Below, one piece after another: positions 17,330 to 25,324 of a DNA stretch of 64,000 nt. The notes under the pieces are model-generated. The model made no database searches. It had not been told where the DNA came from and was given only the letters and a program-made list of their open reading frames with translations. Within the stretch, counting starts at the first letter, position 1; each line of letters begins with the position of its first letter. A program made the position numbers and the translations under genes. The stretch is from Nitrospira sp. GTDB lineage: Bacteria; Nitrospirota; Nitrospiria; Nitrospirales; Nitrospiraceae. The stretch is from contig JAVYIN010000011.1 of the NCBI GenBank assembly GCA_035968315.1, forward strand, positions 1 through 64,000. The letters run 5' to 3'.

Positions 17330-17854
17330 CTACTCCGCTGAATCGGTGATGTGGTCGTTGAACCGCGGAGCCAGGGTCCGGCTATCGATGAAGATGAACC
17401 CCCGCTCCGTGCTGGCCTGATAGGTCAGATTGATCTCGGTGTCTGTGCCGCGCCAGGTATATTGCTGGTTGAGACCGCGGGTCATCTGGCCGGGGATGCG
17501 CTCCAGCGGGCCGAATTGCGCTTCCATGTACTCCATGACGCGTTTATGGGTCTGGTCGCCGCTGTATCGGATGGTGACCCGGGCAAATTGATCATCGACC
17601 GAGACGTACAGGATGCTGGTCATCTCGGCATTGGCAAACGAAGGGGTGCCGGTCTTGGCGCGATACTCGCTGATATGCGGGCCGGTTCGCGCCGGTTCCA
17701 GGTCGGTGCGGGCCATGAGGGCCGTTCCCCAGGGAATGTTCTGAAATCCTTTGGGATCGTTAATCATCGGCACGGCATCGGCGGCTGAGGGCTGAAGCAG
17801 TAGGGATGACAGCAGGAGCGCAAGGATGAGCCGGCAGTTCAGAAGACAGCGCAT
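17330..17854 (-). CDS. Secreted protein of unknown function, paralogue B
   Basis: A 174-residue protein with a signal peptide (LILALLLSSLLLQPSAADA). It matches paralogue A block by block: NDPKGFQNIPWGT, an IRYSGDQTH segment, FGPLERIPGQ and a terminal FIDSRTL. It therefore looks like a tandem duplication. It is the promoter-proximal gene of the pair. No catalytic residues are recognisable. Confidence 0.65.
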   Translation of the reverse strand: MRCLLNCRLILALLLSSLLLQPSAADAVPMINDPKGFQNIPWGTALMARTDLEPARTGPHISEYRAKTGTPSFANAEMTSILYVSVDDQFARVTIRYSGDQTHKRVMEYMEAQFGPLERIPGQMTRGLNQQYTWRGTDTEINLTYQASTERGFIFIDSRTLAPRFNDHITDSAE

Positions 17855-18023
17855 GGCGAAAGATCCTGTCGAAATCAGTGGCCGAGGCGCACGCTACCAT
17901 GCGGCCCGGCTCCGTGCAACCGCTCGCCGTTTGTTGAGAATGCGGAACGCCTGTCCTATAATGCCTTCGCTTTCACAGTCGATATCACGATGGGTGCCAT
18001 GCGGGCAAAGGATTGAGACGGAC

Positions 18024-18521
18024 ATGATCGAGAGCGACGCATTCGTTCAAGCACTGCAGGACATGGGGGTAGACTTTTTCACCGGGGTGCCCGATTCGAT
18101 TCTGGGCGGCATTATTGCGGAATTGATGGATCGCCGGCTCTATACGCCGGCCGTGCGGGAAGATGAAGCGGTGGGCATGGCCGCCGGGGCGTACATGGCG
18201 GGGAAAATTCCCGCCGTGTTGATGCAGAATTCCGGGCTGGGCACGTCGCTCAATACCCTGATCTCGCTCAATCAGATTTATCGTCAGCCCTGCATCCTGA
18301 TCGTCTCCTGGCGGGGCCAGGGCGGGAAGGACGCGCCGGAGCATCTGGTGATGGGTGAAGTCATGCCGCAATTTCTTGACACCATGAAAATCCCGCACCG
18401 GGTCTTGACCGAGAAGACGGCCGTCGAGGATTTCAAATGGGTGGCCGAGACCTTCATGAAGCAGCGCATGCCGGTCGCACTCGTGATTACCAAAGGTGTC
18501 GTAAAGGGGTTGCATCCATGA
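18024..18521 (+). CDS. Phosphonopyruvate decarboxylase, alpha (PYR) subunit
   Basis: A 165-residue N-terminal TPP-enzyme domain. Key blocks are GVPDSILGGI, the conserved acidic EDEAVGMAAGAY region (cofactor-activating Glu), QNSGLGTSLN and WRGQGG. It resembles the alpha half of phosphonopyruvate or sulfopyruvate decarboxylase. Context with AEP transaminase and a cytidylyltransferase favours phosphonopyruvate to phosphonoacetaldehyde. ATG 18024 is chosen although the frame opens at 17826, because the family begins here. It overlaps the beta subunit by 4 nt (ATGA). Confidence 0.8.
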   Translation: MIESDAFVQALQDMGVDFFTGVPDSILGGIIAELMDRRLYTPAVREDEAVGMAAGAYMAGKIPAVLMQNSGLGTSLNTLISLNQIYRQPCILIVSWRGQGGKDAPEHLVMGEVMPQFLDTMKIPHRVLTEKTAVEDFKWVAETFMKQRMPVALVITKGVVKGLHP

Positions 18522-19096
18522 GACCCGAAGAAGGAACGTTAATCAGCCGGGCGCAGGCGATTGCCGCGCTGCTCGAATTGCTCACCGACCAGCCGGTGAT
18601 CATCTGCAACGGCTTCCCGTCGCGCGAAGCGCACAAAATCGCCGACCGGCCCACCCATTTTTACATGATCGGGTCGATGGGGAATGCCGCGGCCATCGCG
18701 CTCGGCGTGGCCTTGGCCAAGCCCAGCAAGCAGGTCATCACATTCGACGGCGACGGCAACGTGCTGATGGGCATGGGCACGCTGGCGACGGTGGGGGCCT
18801 TGAAGCCGAAGAATTTCATTCACGTCGTGTTCGACAACGAAGTGTATGGCACGACCGGGAATCAGCCGACCATTTCCAACGTAGTGCCGCTGGAAAAGGT
18901 CGCCAAAGCGGCCGGTTACGTGAACGTGGAGCGCGTGCTCGACCGCGACGATCTCGTCTACGAGTTCAAAGATATGCTGAAGAAAGACGGGCCAAGCATG
19001 TTGCTGATCAAGGTCAACGAGTTTGCGGAAGACGCCGGGCGGGTGCTCCATGAACCGCCCGACATTACCAAACGGTTTATGGCCGCCATCGAATAG
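18518..19096 (+). CDS. Phosphonopyruvate decarboxylase, beta (TPP-binding) subunit
   Basis: A 192-residue C-terminal TPP domain. It shows GSMGNAAAIALG, the Mg-TPP motif GDGN followed by the N of the DNEVYGTTG block, and the NQPT segment typical of the family. With the alpha subunit it forms one decarboxylase split over two genes. Single-chain versions of about 380 residues are usual for phosphonopyruvate decarboxylase, while split subunits are better known in sulfopyruvate decarboxylase (ComDE). The substrate call therefore rests on neighbours. Confidence 0.8.
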   Translation: MRPEEGTLISRAQAIAALLELLTDQPVIICNGFPSREAHKIADRPTHFYMIGSMGNAAAIALGVALAKPSKQVITFDGDGNVLMGMGTLATVGALKPKNFIHVVFDNEVYGTTGNQPTISNVVPLEKVAKAAGYVNVERVLDRDDLVYEFKDMLKKDGPSMLLIKVNEFAEDAGRVLHEPPDITKRFMAAIE

Positions 19097-19104
19097 AAAG
19101 GCAG

Positions 19105-19173
19105 GCCAGAGGCACGAGGCACGGGGCCAGGGGTAAGATTTTACCGCTGGCCCCTCGCCCCTAGCCTCTTGCC
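19105..19173. repeat. Palindromic heptad array R5 (GCNAGRG type)
   Basis: Four direct units (GCCAGAG, GCACGAG, GCACGGG, GCCAGGG) at 19105-19132. GGTAA/TTACC forms the centre, and four inverted units (GCTGGCC, CCTCGCC, CCTAGCC, TCTTGCC) occupy 19146-19173. The array spans most of the gap between the decarboxylase beta gene and the transaminase gene and could form a hairpin of about 30 bp in the operon mRNA. Confidence 0.87.
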
Positions 19174-19183
19174 GGAAAATCGA

Positions 19184-20266
19184 ATGATCTTATTGAATCC
19201 CGGTCCAGTCAATGTGAGCGAGCGGGTGCGGCAGGCCTTGTTGCGGCCGGATATCTGCCACCGCGAGTCGGAGTTCACCGCGCTGCTCCATCGGATCCAG
19301 GACAAGCTGTTGAAAGCGTTCGTCCCCGGTGCGGAAGCCGACTACGCGGCGGTGCTCATCACCGGCTCCGGCACGGCGGCTGTCGAATCGGCGCTCATGT
19401 CGGCCATCCCGCACGGGAAGCGCATGCTGGTGCTGAATAACGGCGTGTATGGCGAGCGCATTTCGCAGATGGTCGGCCTCCATCGGCTGGGCGTGTCTGA
19501 ACTCAAGTACGACTGGACGGCCAAGCCGGACCCTGAGCGCCTCCGGCTCGCGTTGCGGCAGCATCCCGAAGTCCATGCCGTGGCCATGGTGCATCATGAG
19601 ACGACGACCGGCCTCATCAATCCGGTGAAAGAAGTCGCGGAGGTGGTGGATAGCCAGAATCGCGCCTTCATTCTGGATGCGGTCAGCGGATTGGGCGGGG
19701 AGTCGCTGGATATCGCCGGGTCGCACATCTATATGGTGGCGGGGACGGCGGGGAAGTGCATCCAGGGTTTCCCGGGTGTCTCCTTCGTGCTGGTGCGCAA
19801 GGGCTTCCTGGAGCGGATGCGGAACTATCCCAAGCGCTCCTGGTATCTGCACCTGACGCATTATGTGGACGATCAGGGCCGCGGCACGATTCCTTTCACG
19901 CCTGCCGTGCAGGTCTATTACGGGTTCGACGAGGCGCTGAGCGAATTGCTGGAAGAGGGCGTGGCCAACCGCATTCAGCGCTATAAAAAAGCCTCGGCGT
20001 TGATTCGTGCGCGCATGGCGAAGCTCGGGATCAAGCCAGTGCTCACGCCGGACCGCCAGTCCAATACCATTACGGCCTATTATCTGCCCGAGGGGGTCAC
20101 GTACGCGCAGCTCCATGACCGGCTGAAGTCGCAGGGCTATGTGATCTATGCCGGCCAGGGTCAGCTGGAGAGCACGGTCTTCCGGGTGGCGAACATGGGC
20201 GCGCTCACCGAGGCGCAGCTGACCGGATTTCTTGACGCATTCGAACAGGCATCTAAACCGGCATGA
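19184..20266 (+). CDS. 2-aminoethylphosphonate--pyruvate transaminase-like aminotransferase
   Basis: A class V PLP aminotransferase of 360 residues. It begins ILLNPGPVNV and carries GSGTAAVE, VHHETTTG, ILDAVSGLGGE and the AGTAGKC block with the Schiff-base Lys, all in the order seen in PhnW. It would interconvert phosphonoacetaldehyde and AEP. ATG 19184 is preferred over TTG 19169, which lies inside heptad array R5. Its stop overlaps the cytidylyltransferase start (ATGA). Alanine-glyoxylate-type aminotransferase is the alternative. Confidence 0.8.
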   Translation: MILLNPGPVNVSERVRQALLRPDICHRESEFTALLHRIQDKLLKAFVPGAEADYAAVLITGSGTAAVESALMSAIPHGKRMLVLNNGVYGERISQMVGLHRLGVSELKYDWTAKPDPERLRLALRQHPEVHAVAMVHHETTTGLINPVKEVAEVVDSQNRAFILDAVSGLGGESLDIAGSHIYMVAGTAGKCIQGFPGVSFVLVRKGFLERMRNYPKRSWYLHLTHYVDDQGRGTIPFTPAVQVYYGFDEALSELLEEGVANRIQRYKKASALIRARMAKLGIKPVLTPDRQSNTITAYYLPEGVTYAQLHDRLKSQGYVIYAGQGQLESTVFRVANMGALTEAQLTGFLDAFEQASKPA

Positions 20267-20982
20267 AAGCGATCATTCTCGCCGCCGGAGTCGGCAAACG
20301 GCTCTGGCCGGTGACCCAGCATCATCCCAAGTGTCTCATCAAGATCGGGGGAGAGACCCTGCTGCACCGGTATCTCACCTCGCTGGCGAGCGTCGGCATC
20401 CGGCAGGCCGACATTGTCGTCGGGTACAAACAAGAGATGATTCGTGCCGCCGTGGAAGCCGATGCCTGCGGAGTGCGGGTGAATTTCCTGGTCAACGACC
20501 AGTTCCATCGCGGCAGCATCTCGTCCTTGTGGATTGCGCGGACGGCGTTCACGGACGACGCGATCGTCATGGACGCCGACGTGCTGTTTCACCGGGAGAT
20601 CTTGCGCCGGTTGGTGCAGTCCCCATTCGAGAACGCCCTGCTCATGGATGAAACCGTCAAGCAAACCGGCGAAGAGTGCATGGTGGTGGTGGAAGGCGGC
20701 CGGGTGATCGCCCTCACGAAGAAGATGCCGGCACGGTATGAATATGCGGGCGAAGGGGTGGGGTTTTTGCGGGTGCGGCAGGCGGATTCCCCCCATGTCG
20801 TGGCGTCGCTGCGGACCTATGTCGATCGCGAGGCCTGGCAGATGGAGTATGAAGACGCGTTGCTCGAATATTTCCGCGATGTGAAGGTCGGCCATGAAAA
20901 GATCGGCGGGCTGCCCTGGACCGAAATCGATTTTCCTGAAGATATCACCAAGGCCGAACGCGAGATCCTGCCGCGACTGTAA
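20263..20982 (+). CDS. Nucleotidyltransferase, probable AEP cytidylyltransferase (PntC-like)
   Basis: A 239-residue NTP transferase of the LicC/PntC type. The NTP-binding signature LAAGVGKRL is at 6-14 with the PKCLIKIGG block (22-30). The metal-binding D104 and D106 sit in VMDADVLF, and NDQFHRGSISSLW matches the N...SL segment of choline-phosphate-like cytidylyltransferases. Coupled by ATGA overlap to the AEP transaminase, it probably makes CMP-AEP from CTP and AEP. Phosphocholine cytidylyltransferase is the alternative. Confidence 0.78.
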   Translation: MKAIILAAGVGKRLWPVTQHHPKCLIKIGGETLLHRYLTSLASVGIRQADIVVGYKQEMIRAAVEADACGVRVNFLVNDQFHRGSISSLWIARTAFTDDAIVMDADVLFHREILRRLVQSPFENALLMDETVKQTGEECMVVVEGGRVIALTKKMPARYEYAGEGVGFLRVRQADSPHVVASLRTYVDREAWQMEYEDALLEYFRDVKVGHEKIGGLPWTEIDFPEDITKAEREILPRL

Positions 20983-20994
20983 CTGACGTTCGTG

Positions 20995-21041
20995 ACGGGT
21001 TACGCGTCACGTGTGACGAACCACGAGAGACGAGTCACGAA
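20995..21041. repeat. Heptad array R6 (ACG every 7 bp)
   Basis: Seven ACG trinucleotides in strict 7-bp register from 20995 to 21039. The array includes the palindrome CGTCACGTGTGACG (21005-21018) and an outer TTCGTGAC/GTCACGAA inverted pair (20989-20996 and 21034-21041). It lies between the cytidylyltransferase and the CDP-alcohol phosphotransferase genes. Confidence 0.75.
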
Positions 21042-21048
21042 TCCAATT

Positions 21049-22473
21049 ATGAGCGAAAGTCTTACCCAACAACAGGCGGACATTCAGGGCCTTGCGACGG
21101 CCATTCTGCTGCCCTCCGTGGGAGTCTTTGGGGAGCCGATCCAGCGCCGGCCCGGTGCGGCTGGGCCGTTGACCCACGTCGTGGGCATCAGCTTGTTCCA
21201 GCGGGCCGTTCTGACATTGCAACGGGCCGGCATCCGGCACTTGATCGTGCTGGCCGGTCCGGAAGAAGAGCAGCTCAAACAGGCGCTGGGCCGTGGCCCG
21301 CGTGTCACCATTCCGGTCCGATGGATGCCGATTCGGGAGTTCCCGCTCGACGATCCCCGTACCTGGGACGCGATGGCGGCGGAAGTCCATGGCTTTTGCC
21401 TGATCGCGAGCGTGTGCGGCGTCTTTTCTCGTCCCTTGATCGAACACCTTCGGCGTGAGGTGCAGGACGGGCAGGCCATCGTGGTGGCGCAGCCCGCAGG
21501 CCGGCAGGGTCTTGGTAAACAGCAGGTGCCGGTGATGGTGCAGGCGGAGCGGCTGCTGGCACTCGGTTCGGTGCGAGGCGCGTCGGCGGAATTCGTTGCG
21601 GCGGATCTCTTGGTGGTGCCGGCCAGCCTCATGCGGTCCAGGCGTGCCGCTCATTCCACGGAAGAGACGATTCCGATCCGGCAATGGATCGAGCGGGCGG
21701 CGCTCGATGGGCGGGTGCGGGTGGTGAGAACGGACCGGCATCCGGCGGAGTGGTATCAGGACGTGCGGATCCAGGCCGATGTGCCGATGGCGGAACGCCG
21801 GCTCTTCTCCTCGCTGAAAGGCGAATTCGAAGGGTTCGTCGATCGGTATTTCAACCGCAAGCTGTCGCGCTGGTTTACCCGTGTGTTTCTCGTGCTGGGC
21901 CTCTCCCCGAACGTCATCACGATGATCGCAACGGTGATCGGGCTGCTGGCGGCGGCGGGGTTCGGCATCGGTACCTACAGCGCGGGCATTCTGGCGGCGG
22001 CGCTGTTTCAACTGGCGGCGGTGATCGATTGTTGCGACGGTGAAGTGGCGCGGCTCACGTTTACGGAGTCGCCGTTCGGAGCCTGGCTCGACATTGCCAT
22101 GGACAACGTCGTGCACATGGCGATATTCGGCGGGATTGCGATCGGCGCCTATCAGCGCGTTGCCGCGCAAGACGAGGCCTGGATTCCCTTGGCCCTGGGC
22201 GCGGCGGCTATTGTCGGAAACGCCCTGTCGTTCCTGCTGGTCAATCGGGCGCAGAAGATCAAGCAGGCGAGCGGGTGGAAGACCCCGGTCCATGCCGCCT
22301 GGTCGGATTTCATGTTGAAGAACGTGGCGAGCCGCGATTTTTCCGTCGTCGTGCTGCTCTTTGCCCTGCTGGGCAAGCTGGAGTGGTTTCTGTGTATGGC
22401 CGCGGCCGGGTCGATCGTGTTTGCCGCGCTGATGGTGTGGGTGATTCGTCCATCCGCTACGTCCCGTGCTTAG
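21049..22473 (+). CDS. CDP-alcohol phosphotransferase with N-terminal nucleotidyltransferase-like domain
   Basis: A 474-residue two-domain protein. Residues 1 to about 240 look like a sugar-nucleotidyltransferase fold but lack the G-x-G-x-R signature, so that domain may be inactive. The C-terminal membrane domain has the complete CDP-alcohol phosphotransferase motif: D330 G331 x2 A334 R335 x8 G344 x3 D348 x3 D352. The architecture resembles IPCT/DIPPS fusions of inositol-lipid synthesis. Here it probably transfers phosphono-ethanolamine from CMP-AEP to a lipid. ATG 21049 follows heptad array R6. It overlaps the next gene by 8 nt. Confidence 0.82.
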   Translation: MSESLTQQQADIQGLATAILLPSVGVFGEPIQRRPGAAGPLTHVVGISLFQRAVLTLQRAGIRHLIVLAGPEEEQLKQALGRGPRVTIPVRWMPIREFPLDDPRTWDAMAAEVHGFCLIASVCGVFSRPLIEHLRREVQDGQAIVVAQPAGRQGLGKQQVPVMVQAERLLALGSVRGASAEFVAADLLVVPASLMRSRRAAHSTEETIPIRQWIERAALDGRVRVVRTDRHPAEWYQDVRIQADVPMAERRLFSSLKGEFEGFVDRYFNRKLSRWFTRVFLVLGLSPNVITMIATVIGLLAAAGFGIGTYSAGILAAALFQLAAVIDCCDGEVARLTFTESPFGAWLDIAMDNVVHMAIFGGIAIGAYQRVAAQDEAWIPLALGAAAIVGNALSFLLVNRAQKIKQASGWKTPVHAAWSDFMLKNVASRDFSVVVLLFALLGKLEWFLCMAAAGSIVFAALMVWVIRPSATSRA

Positions 22474-23458
22474 GCCCCTCCTCCTTGCCCTCGGGCTGGC
22501 CACACTCGGGCTCCTCGTCTGGCATATCGGGCCTGGCCGCATCTATGACGCGGCGGCGCAGCTCGGGCCGCTGGCCCTGCTCGTCATGCTCATCCCCTCG
22601 TTCATCATGTACGCGATCGAAGCCTACGGGTGGAAAGTCACGCTGGGGCCTTCGGCGCAGGCGGTGCCGTTCTGGCGCGTGTTTGCCATCAGGACCGCCG
22701 GGGAAGTGGTGAACATGACCACGCCGACCGCCTATGTCGGCGGCGAGCCGCTGAAGGCCTATCTCTTGAAAAAACACCGCGTGCCGATGGTGGAAGGCCT
22801 GGCTTCGGTCGTCATTGCCAAAACCACGATGACGATTGCCGAAGTCCTGTTCATTTTGCTCGGCATCGCGCTGGGCGTGTGGGTGTTGGGCGGGCACGAT
22901 TCGTCCGGCCAGACCGTGGCGGCGGCGCTTTTGAGCGTGGGGCTGCTGGCGTTCGGGACGGCGGCCTTCGTGTTTGTGCAGCGGCGCGGCCTCTTTACCT
23001 GGATGCTGGAGACACTCCGGCGGCTGGGATTCCGGATCGGCTTTCTGGAAGCGCGGGAAGAGAAATTGCGCGAACTCGACCGGACGATCTTGGAGTTCTA
23101 TACGCACCAGCGGCCGGCCTTTTATACCTCCACCGGGCTCTTTTTTCTCGGCTGGCTGGCGGAAGCGCTGGAAGTCTACGTCATCATTGATTATCTCGGC
23201 GGGCCGGCGCTGGCAGTCTCGGCCATTTCCATCGGAGCGCTTTCGGTTTTCATCAAGGGCGGGACCTTCTTCATCCCCGGCAGCCTCGGCGCACAGGACG
23301 GCGGCAATCTGCTCCTGTTGAAAGCGTTCGGCTATAGCGACGTCACCGGGATCACCTTCGCGTTGCTCCGGCGATTCCGCGAACTCGTCTGGATCGGCAT
23401 CGGGCTGCTGTGTCTGGCGGTGTTGGGGAGGGGCTCGGGAACTGCGGACAAGAGTTAA
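22466..23458 (+). CDS. Flippase-like membrane protein (UPF0104 / LPG synthase TM region)
   Basis: A 330-residue integral membrane protein of the lysylphosphatidylglycerol synthase TM/UPF0104 family. It starts at GTG 22466 inside the end of the previous gene. About eight helices are visible, with the family blocks TPTAYVGGEPLKAYLL and FFIPGSLGAQDGGN. Members are thought to move or modify lipids or glycolipids. As the last gene of the phosphonate cluster it may flip or export the product lipid; this is inference. It ends convergently over the PilZ gene by 4 nt. Confidence 0.8.
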   Translation: MLRPLLLALGLATLGLLVWHIGPGRIYDAAAQLGPLALLVMLIPSFIMYAIEAYGWKVTLGPSAQAVPFWRVFAIRTAGEVVNMTTPTAYVGGEPLKAYLLKKHRVPMVEGLASVVIAKTTMTIAEVLFILLGIALGVWVLGGHDSSGQTVAAALLSVGLLAFGTAAFVFVQRRGLFTWMLETLRRLGFRIGFLEAREEKLRELDRTILEFYTHQRPAFYTSTGLFFLGWLAEALEVYVIIDYLGGPALAVSAISIGALSVFIKGGTFFIPGSLGAQDGGNLLLLKAFGYSDVTGITFALLRRFRELVWIGIGLLCLAVLGRGSGTADKS

Positions 23459-23835
23459 GAGACCGCGCCACCCTGCTTGATCGTCGTGAGCCGTTCGATC
23501 ATCCGGTCCCACACGAACCCGTGCAGGCGAAGGTCTGCCGCCCGTTCGATCTTCGTAAACTGCACGCCGATCTGGTTCTCTTTCACCCACCGCACTTCCG
23601 CCCCCTCGATCGGCAGCGACTCGGGCCGATCAGGCAGAATCAATCGCAGCAACAGGTGGCTCGTTTGAGAGGGGGGTGTGGCACATTCGATCGTGCAGCC
23701 TAACACCGACAGATTTGTCACGGTGCCTTCGCCGATCGCCGCCGCTCCCGCAAACATCACGGGATAGGTTACGGCCAGCGGGATCCGGTAGTGCTCACGT
23801 TGATAGGGCTTGGGCTGTTCCTGAGTCTGTTCCAT
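23455..23835 (-). CDS. PilZ-domain protein
   Basis: A 126-residue PilZ protein on the minus strand. The R-x3-R motif is in QREHYR near residues 13-17 and the N-x-S-x2-G motif in NLSVLG, both compatible with c-di-GMP binding. ATG 23835 is used; the frame extends to 23928 through residues that do not look coding. Its last bases overlap the end of the flippase-like gene on the other strand. Confidence 0.8.
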   Translation of the reverse strand: MEQTQEQPKPYQREHYRIPLAVTYPVMFAGAAAIGEGTVTNLSVLGCTIECATPPSQTSHLLLRLILPDRPESLPIEGAEVRWVKENQIGVQFTKIERAADLRLHGFVWDRMIERLTTIKQGGAVS

Positions 23836-23900
23836 GGTAGGAGGGAGTGTAGCGCGGCGGCAGGCCGCACGCCTATCCCCCGTTGGAGGGGAAGAAAGAG

Positions 23901-24014
23901 GCGTCGTCCGTGTTGGTTCTTTGCTCACTGAGCGCGCACGCAGAGATAATCAGATTTTTAAACGAAGGGTTGTGCTCGCTCAACGTGCGCAGGAGAACCA
24001 AGCACGGATGCCGC
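23901..24014. repeat. Conserved-core/variable-stem element, copy 3
   Basis: Left arm 23901-23920 pairs imperfectly with right arm 23994-24014 (8 bp next to the core are perfect, then a bulge and further pairs). They enclose a 73-nt core with TGCTC, CGCGCAC, AAGGGTTGTGCTCG and TGCGCAGG in the same order as in copies 1 and 2 near yajQ. The centre is AT-rich and diverged. The arm sequence is unrelated to those of the other copies. Confidence 0.7.
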
Positions 24015-24065
24015 TTGGAGGAGCGTAGCTTTCAATGACTGATCCGAATCGCCATTACCTGGGAG

Positions 24066-24342
24066 TTATTCTTCGATGTGCCAGGGTTCTCTGCGGGCGA
24101 GTTCTGCGAGGTCTCGTGCGCCATGGATGACGTGGAGAATAATGACGTGATTTTCTGTAGGGTGTAGGCAATGCGATAGCTGCTGAACAGCAATTCGCGC
24201 AAATGGTGCCGTCCGAACTCCGGCACAATACGGCCCCGCTGCGGGGCCTGCTCCAGGCGCTCTGCGGTCTCGACAATGCGGTTGATGAAATGAACAGCGT
24301 GAAGGGTGGAGTCGCGGTCAGCGACCAGCAGACTTCCGCCAT
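24066..24342 (-). pseudogene. ParE/RelE-family toxin, frameshifted remnant
   Basis: The minus strand encodes recognisable ParE pieces in three frames. MAEVCWSLTA starts at ATG 24342. Then a DSTLHAVHFINRIVETAERL ... GRIVPEFG block appears in another frame, with about ten expected residues missing before it. Finally NHVIILHVIHGARDLAEL runs to TAA 24066 in a third frame, reached if one A is added to the four-A run at 24151-24154. The lesions make a working toxin unlikely, unless the second is a sequencing error. The antitoxin gene overlaps its start. Confidence 0.7.
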
Positions 24343-24515
24343 TGCGCGATTCTTTCTTTCAGTTCTTGGTGGGAGATGACGCAACTTTCATCGACATCTT
24401 GCAAGCCTCTGTCGATCATCCGTTTGAAGAAGAGCTCCTCCAGGATGTCGTCAGTGGTGACCTCGTCCGGCAGTTTTTGAATGGGTTCGAGCGCCTCGGA
24501 TTTTTCTATTCCCAT
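24318..24515 (-). CDS. Antitoxin of a ParE-type toxin-antitoxin pair
   Basis: A 65-residue protein with the layout of small helical antitoxins. It has a LPDEVTTDDILEELFFK helix, then VISHQELKERIAQW near the C-terminus, matching the VISHEEVK-R-x-x-x-W ending that I associate with ParE/RelE partners. ATG 24515 has TGGAGG 6 nt upstream on the minus strand. It is intact, while the toxin gene that begins inside its last codons is broken. It may persist as an orphan repressor of its own promoter. Confidence 0.65.
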   Translation of the reverse strand: MGIEKSEALEPIQKLPDEVTTDDILEELFFKRMIDRGLQDVDESCVISHQELKERIAQWRKSAGR

Positions 24516-24655
24516 TGCAGCCTCCAGGGTGAATCCTACACGGCCAGTATTGCCGGAATCAGCCTGTCAGGGGAAGGAGATGAGTCAAGAGAGGCTGGAC
24601 CATTTAACGCTAGAAACGAGAAAGCTTCGGTGATTCGAATCAGCCATCGGATGAA

Positions 24656-24683
24656 TTGACAGATTTGGCTGGAGTTGTATGCT
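24656..24683 (+). promoter_or_regulatory. Candidate sigma70 promoter
   Basis: A perfect TTGACA (24656-24661), a 16-nt spacer and TATGCT (24678-24683). It would start a transcript a few bases before ATG 24692, so the following gene may have almost no leader. Confidence 0.55.
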
Positions 24684-24691
24684 TTGTTTAT

Positions 24692-25081
24692 ATGTTTGTC
24701 CCTCCCTCTACAGGCCGAAGACGTTCGAGTGAGGAAAGTTATATCGGATCGGGTGGTTTGCTCGACCATCCAGGAATCCCTCATGAGGTCTGGACTCCAA
24801 AGGCCCGTGGCCGTTTTGGAATATACATGTCAGGTGCAATGGGTTTTACGGGAATTCTCTTTGCATTGGCGACATGGCATCTAGCAGGTATGCATATCGA
24901 AGGACCGGGTGGACTCGTCGCCTACTTGACGTTTCTCGCCTGGATCGCCTGCAATGCAGGAGGCTTGTTAACAGGGATTATTAGTGTGTTTTCGGCTGAA
25001 GCTGATGATCGCAGGGCGGCACTTTTTATTACTGCTGTGAATGCAGCATCACTCTCTTTTGTGTATTTTCTCCACCCATGA
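24692..25081 (+). CDS. Small membrane protein, unknown function
   Basis: A 129-residue protein with a polar N-terminus of about 45 residues and three hydrophobic helices (around GAMGFTGILFALATW, LVAYLTFLAWIACN and ITAVNAASLSFVYF). The frame opens at TTG 24656, but that codon is the probable -35 box, so ATG 24692 is the earliest reasonable start. Base composition is more AT-rich than the surroundings, which fits the foreign-looking patch. No family is recognised. Confidence 0.5.
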   Translation: MFVPPSTGRRRSSEESYIGSGGLLDHPGIPHEVWTPKARGRFGIYMSGAMGFTGILFALATWHLAGMHIEGPGGLVAYLTFLAWIACNAGGLLTGIISVFSAEADDRRAALFITAVNAASLSFVYFLHP

Positions 25082-25125
25082 CCGCCGCCGGTAATTTTTC
25101 TTGCTGATGCGAGAGAAAGACAGGC

Positions 25126-25284
25126 GTGAGCATTTATATCACTGACATAGGCGAGTTTTGCATGTTAGCCGAAGATGCTAGCTTTGATCGATTTCAGGCC
25201 AACGTTAAGATAACTCGGGCTGATCAGCGCGAGAAGGAGAAATCCCAAGGGGGGCAGCAAATGCATGGTAGGCCGTTAGGCTAA
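25126..25284 (+). CDS. Possible 52-residue protein
   Basis: A GTG-initiated frame of 52 codons ending in TAA 25282, in the 243-nt gap before the methyltransferase gene (which is read from the other strand). The product would be hydrophilic and Lys/Glu/Gln-rich at its C-terminal half. There is no clear ribosome-binding site and no family match. It may be chance. Confidence 0.2.
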   Translation: MSIYITDIGEFCMLAEDASFDRFQANVKITRADQREKEKSQGGQQMHGRPLG

Positions 25285-25324
25285 GCGCGTCAGTTTATTA
25301 TGGTGCATATTGTGTTGTGAACCA

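Noticed and set aside
831-21041. CRISPR arrays in the heptad repeats
   Set aside because: Units are 7 bp with no spacers of 30-40 bp, and there are no cas genes.
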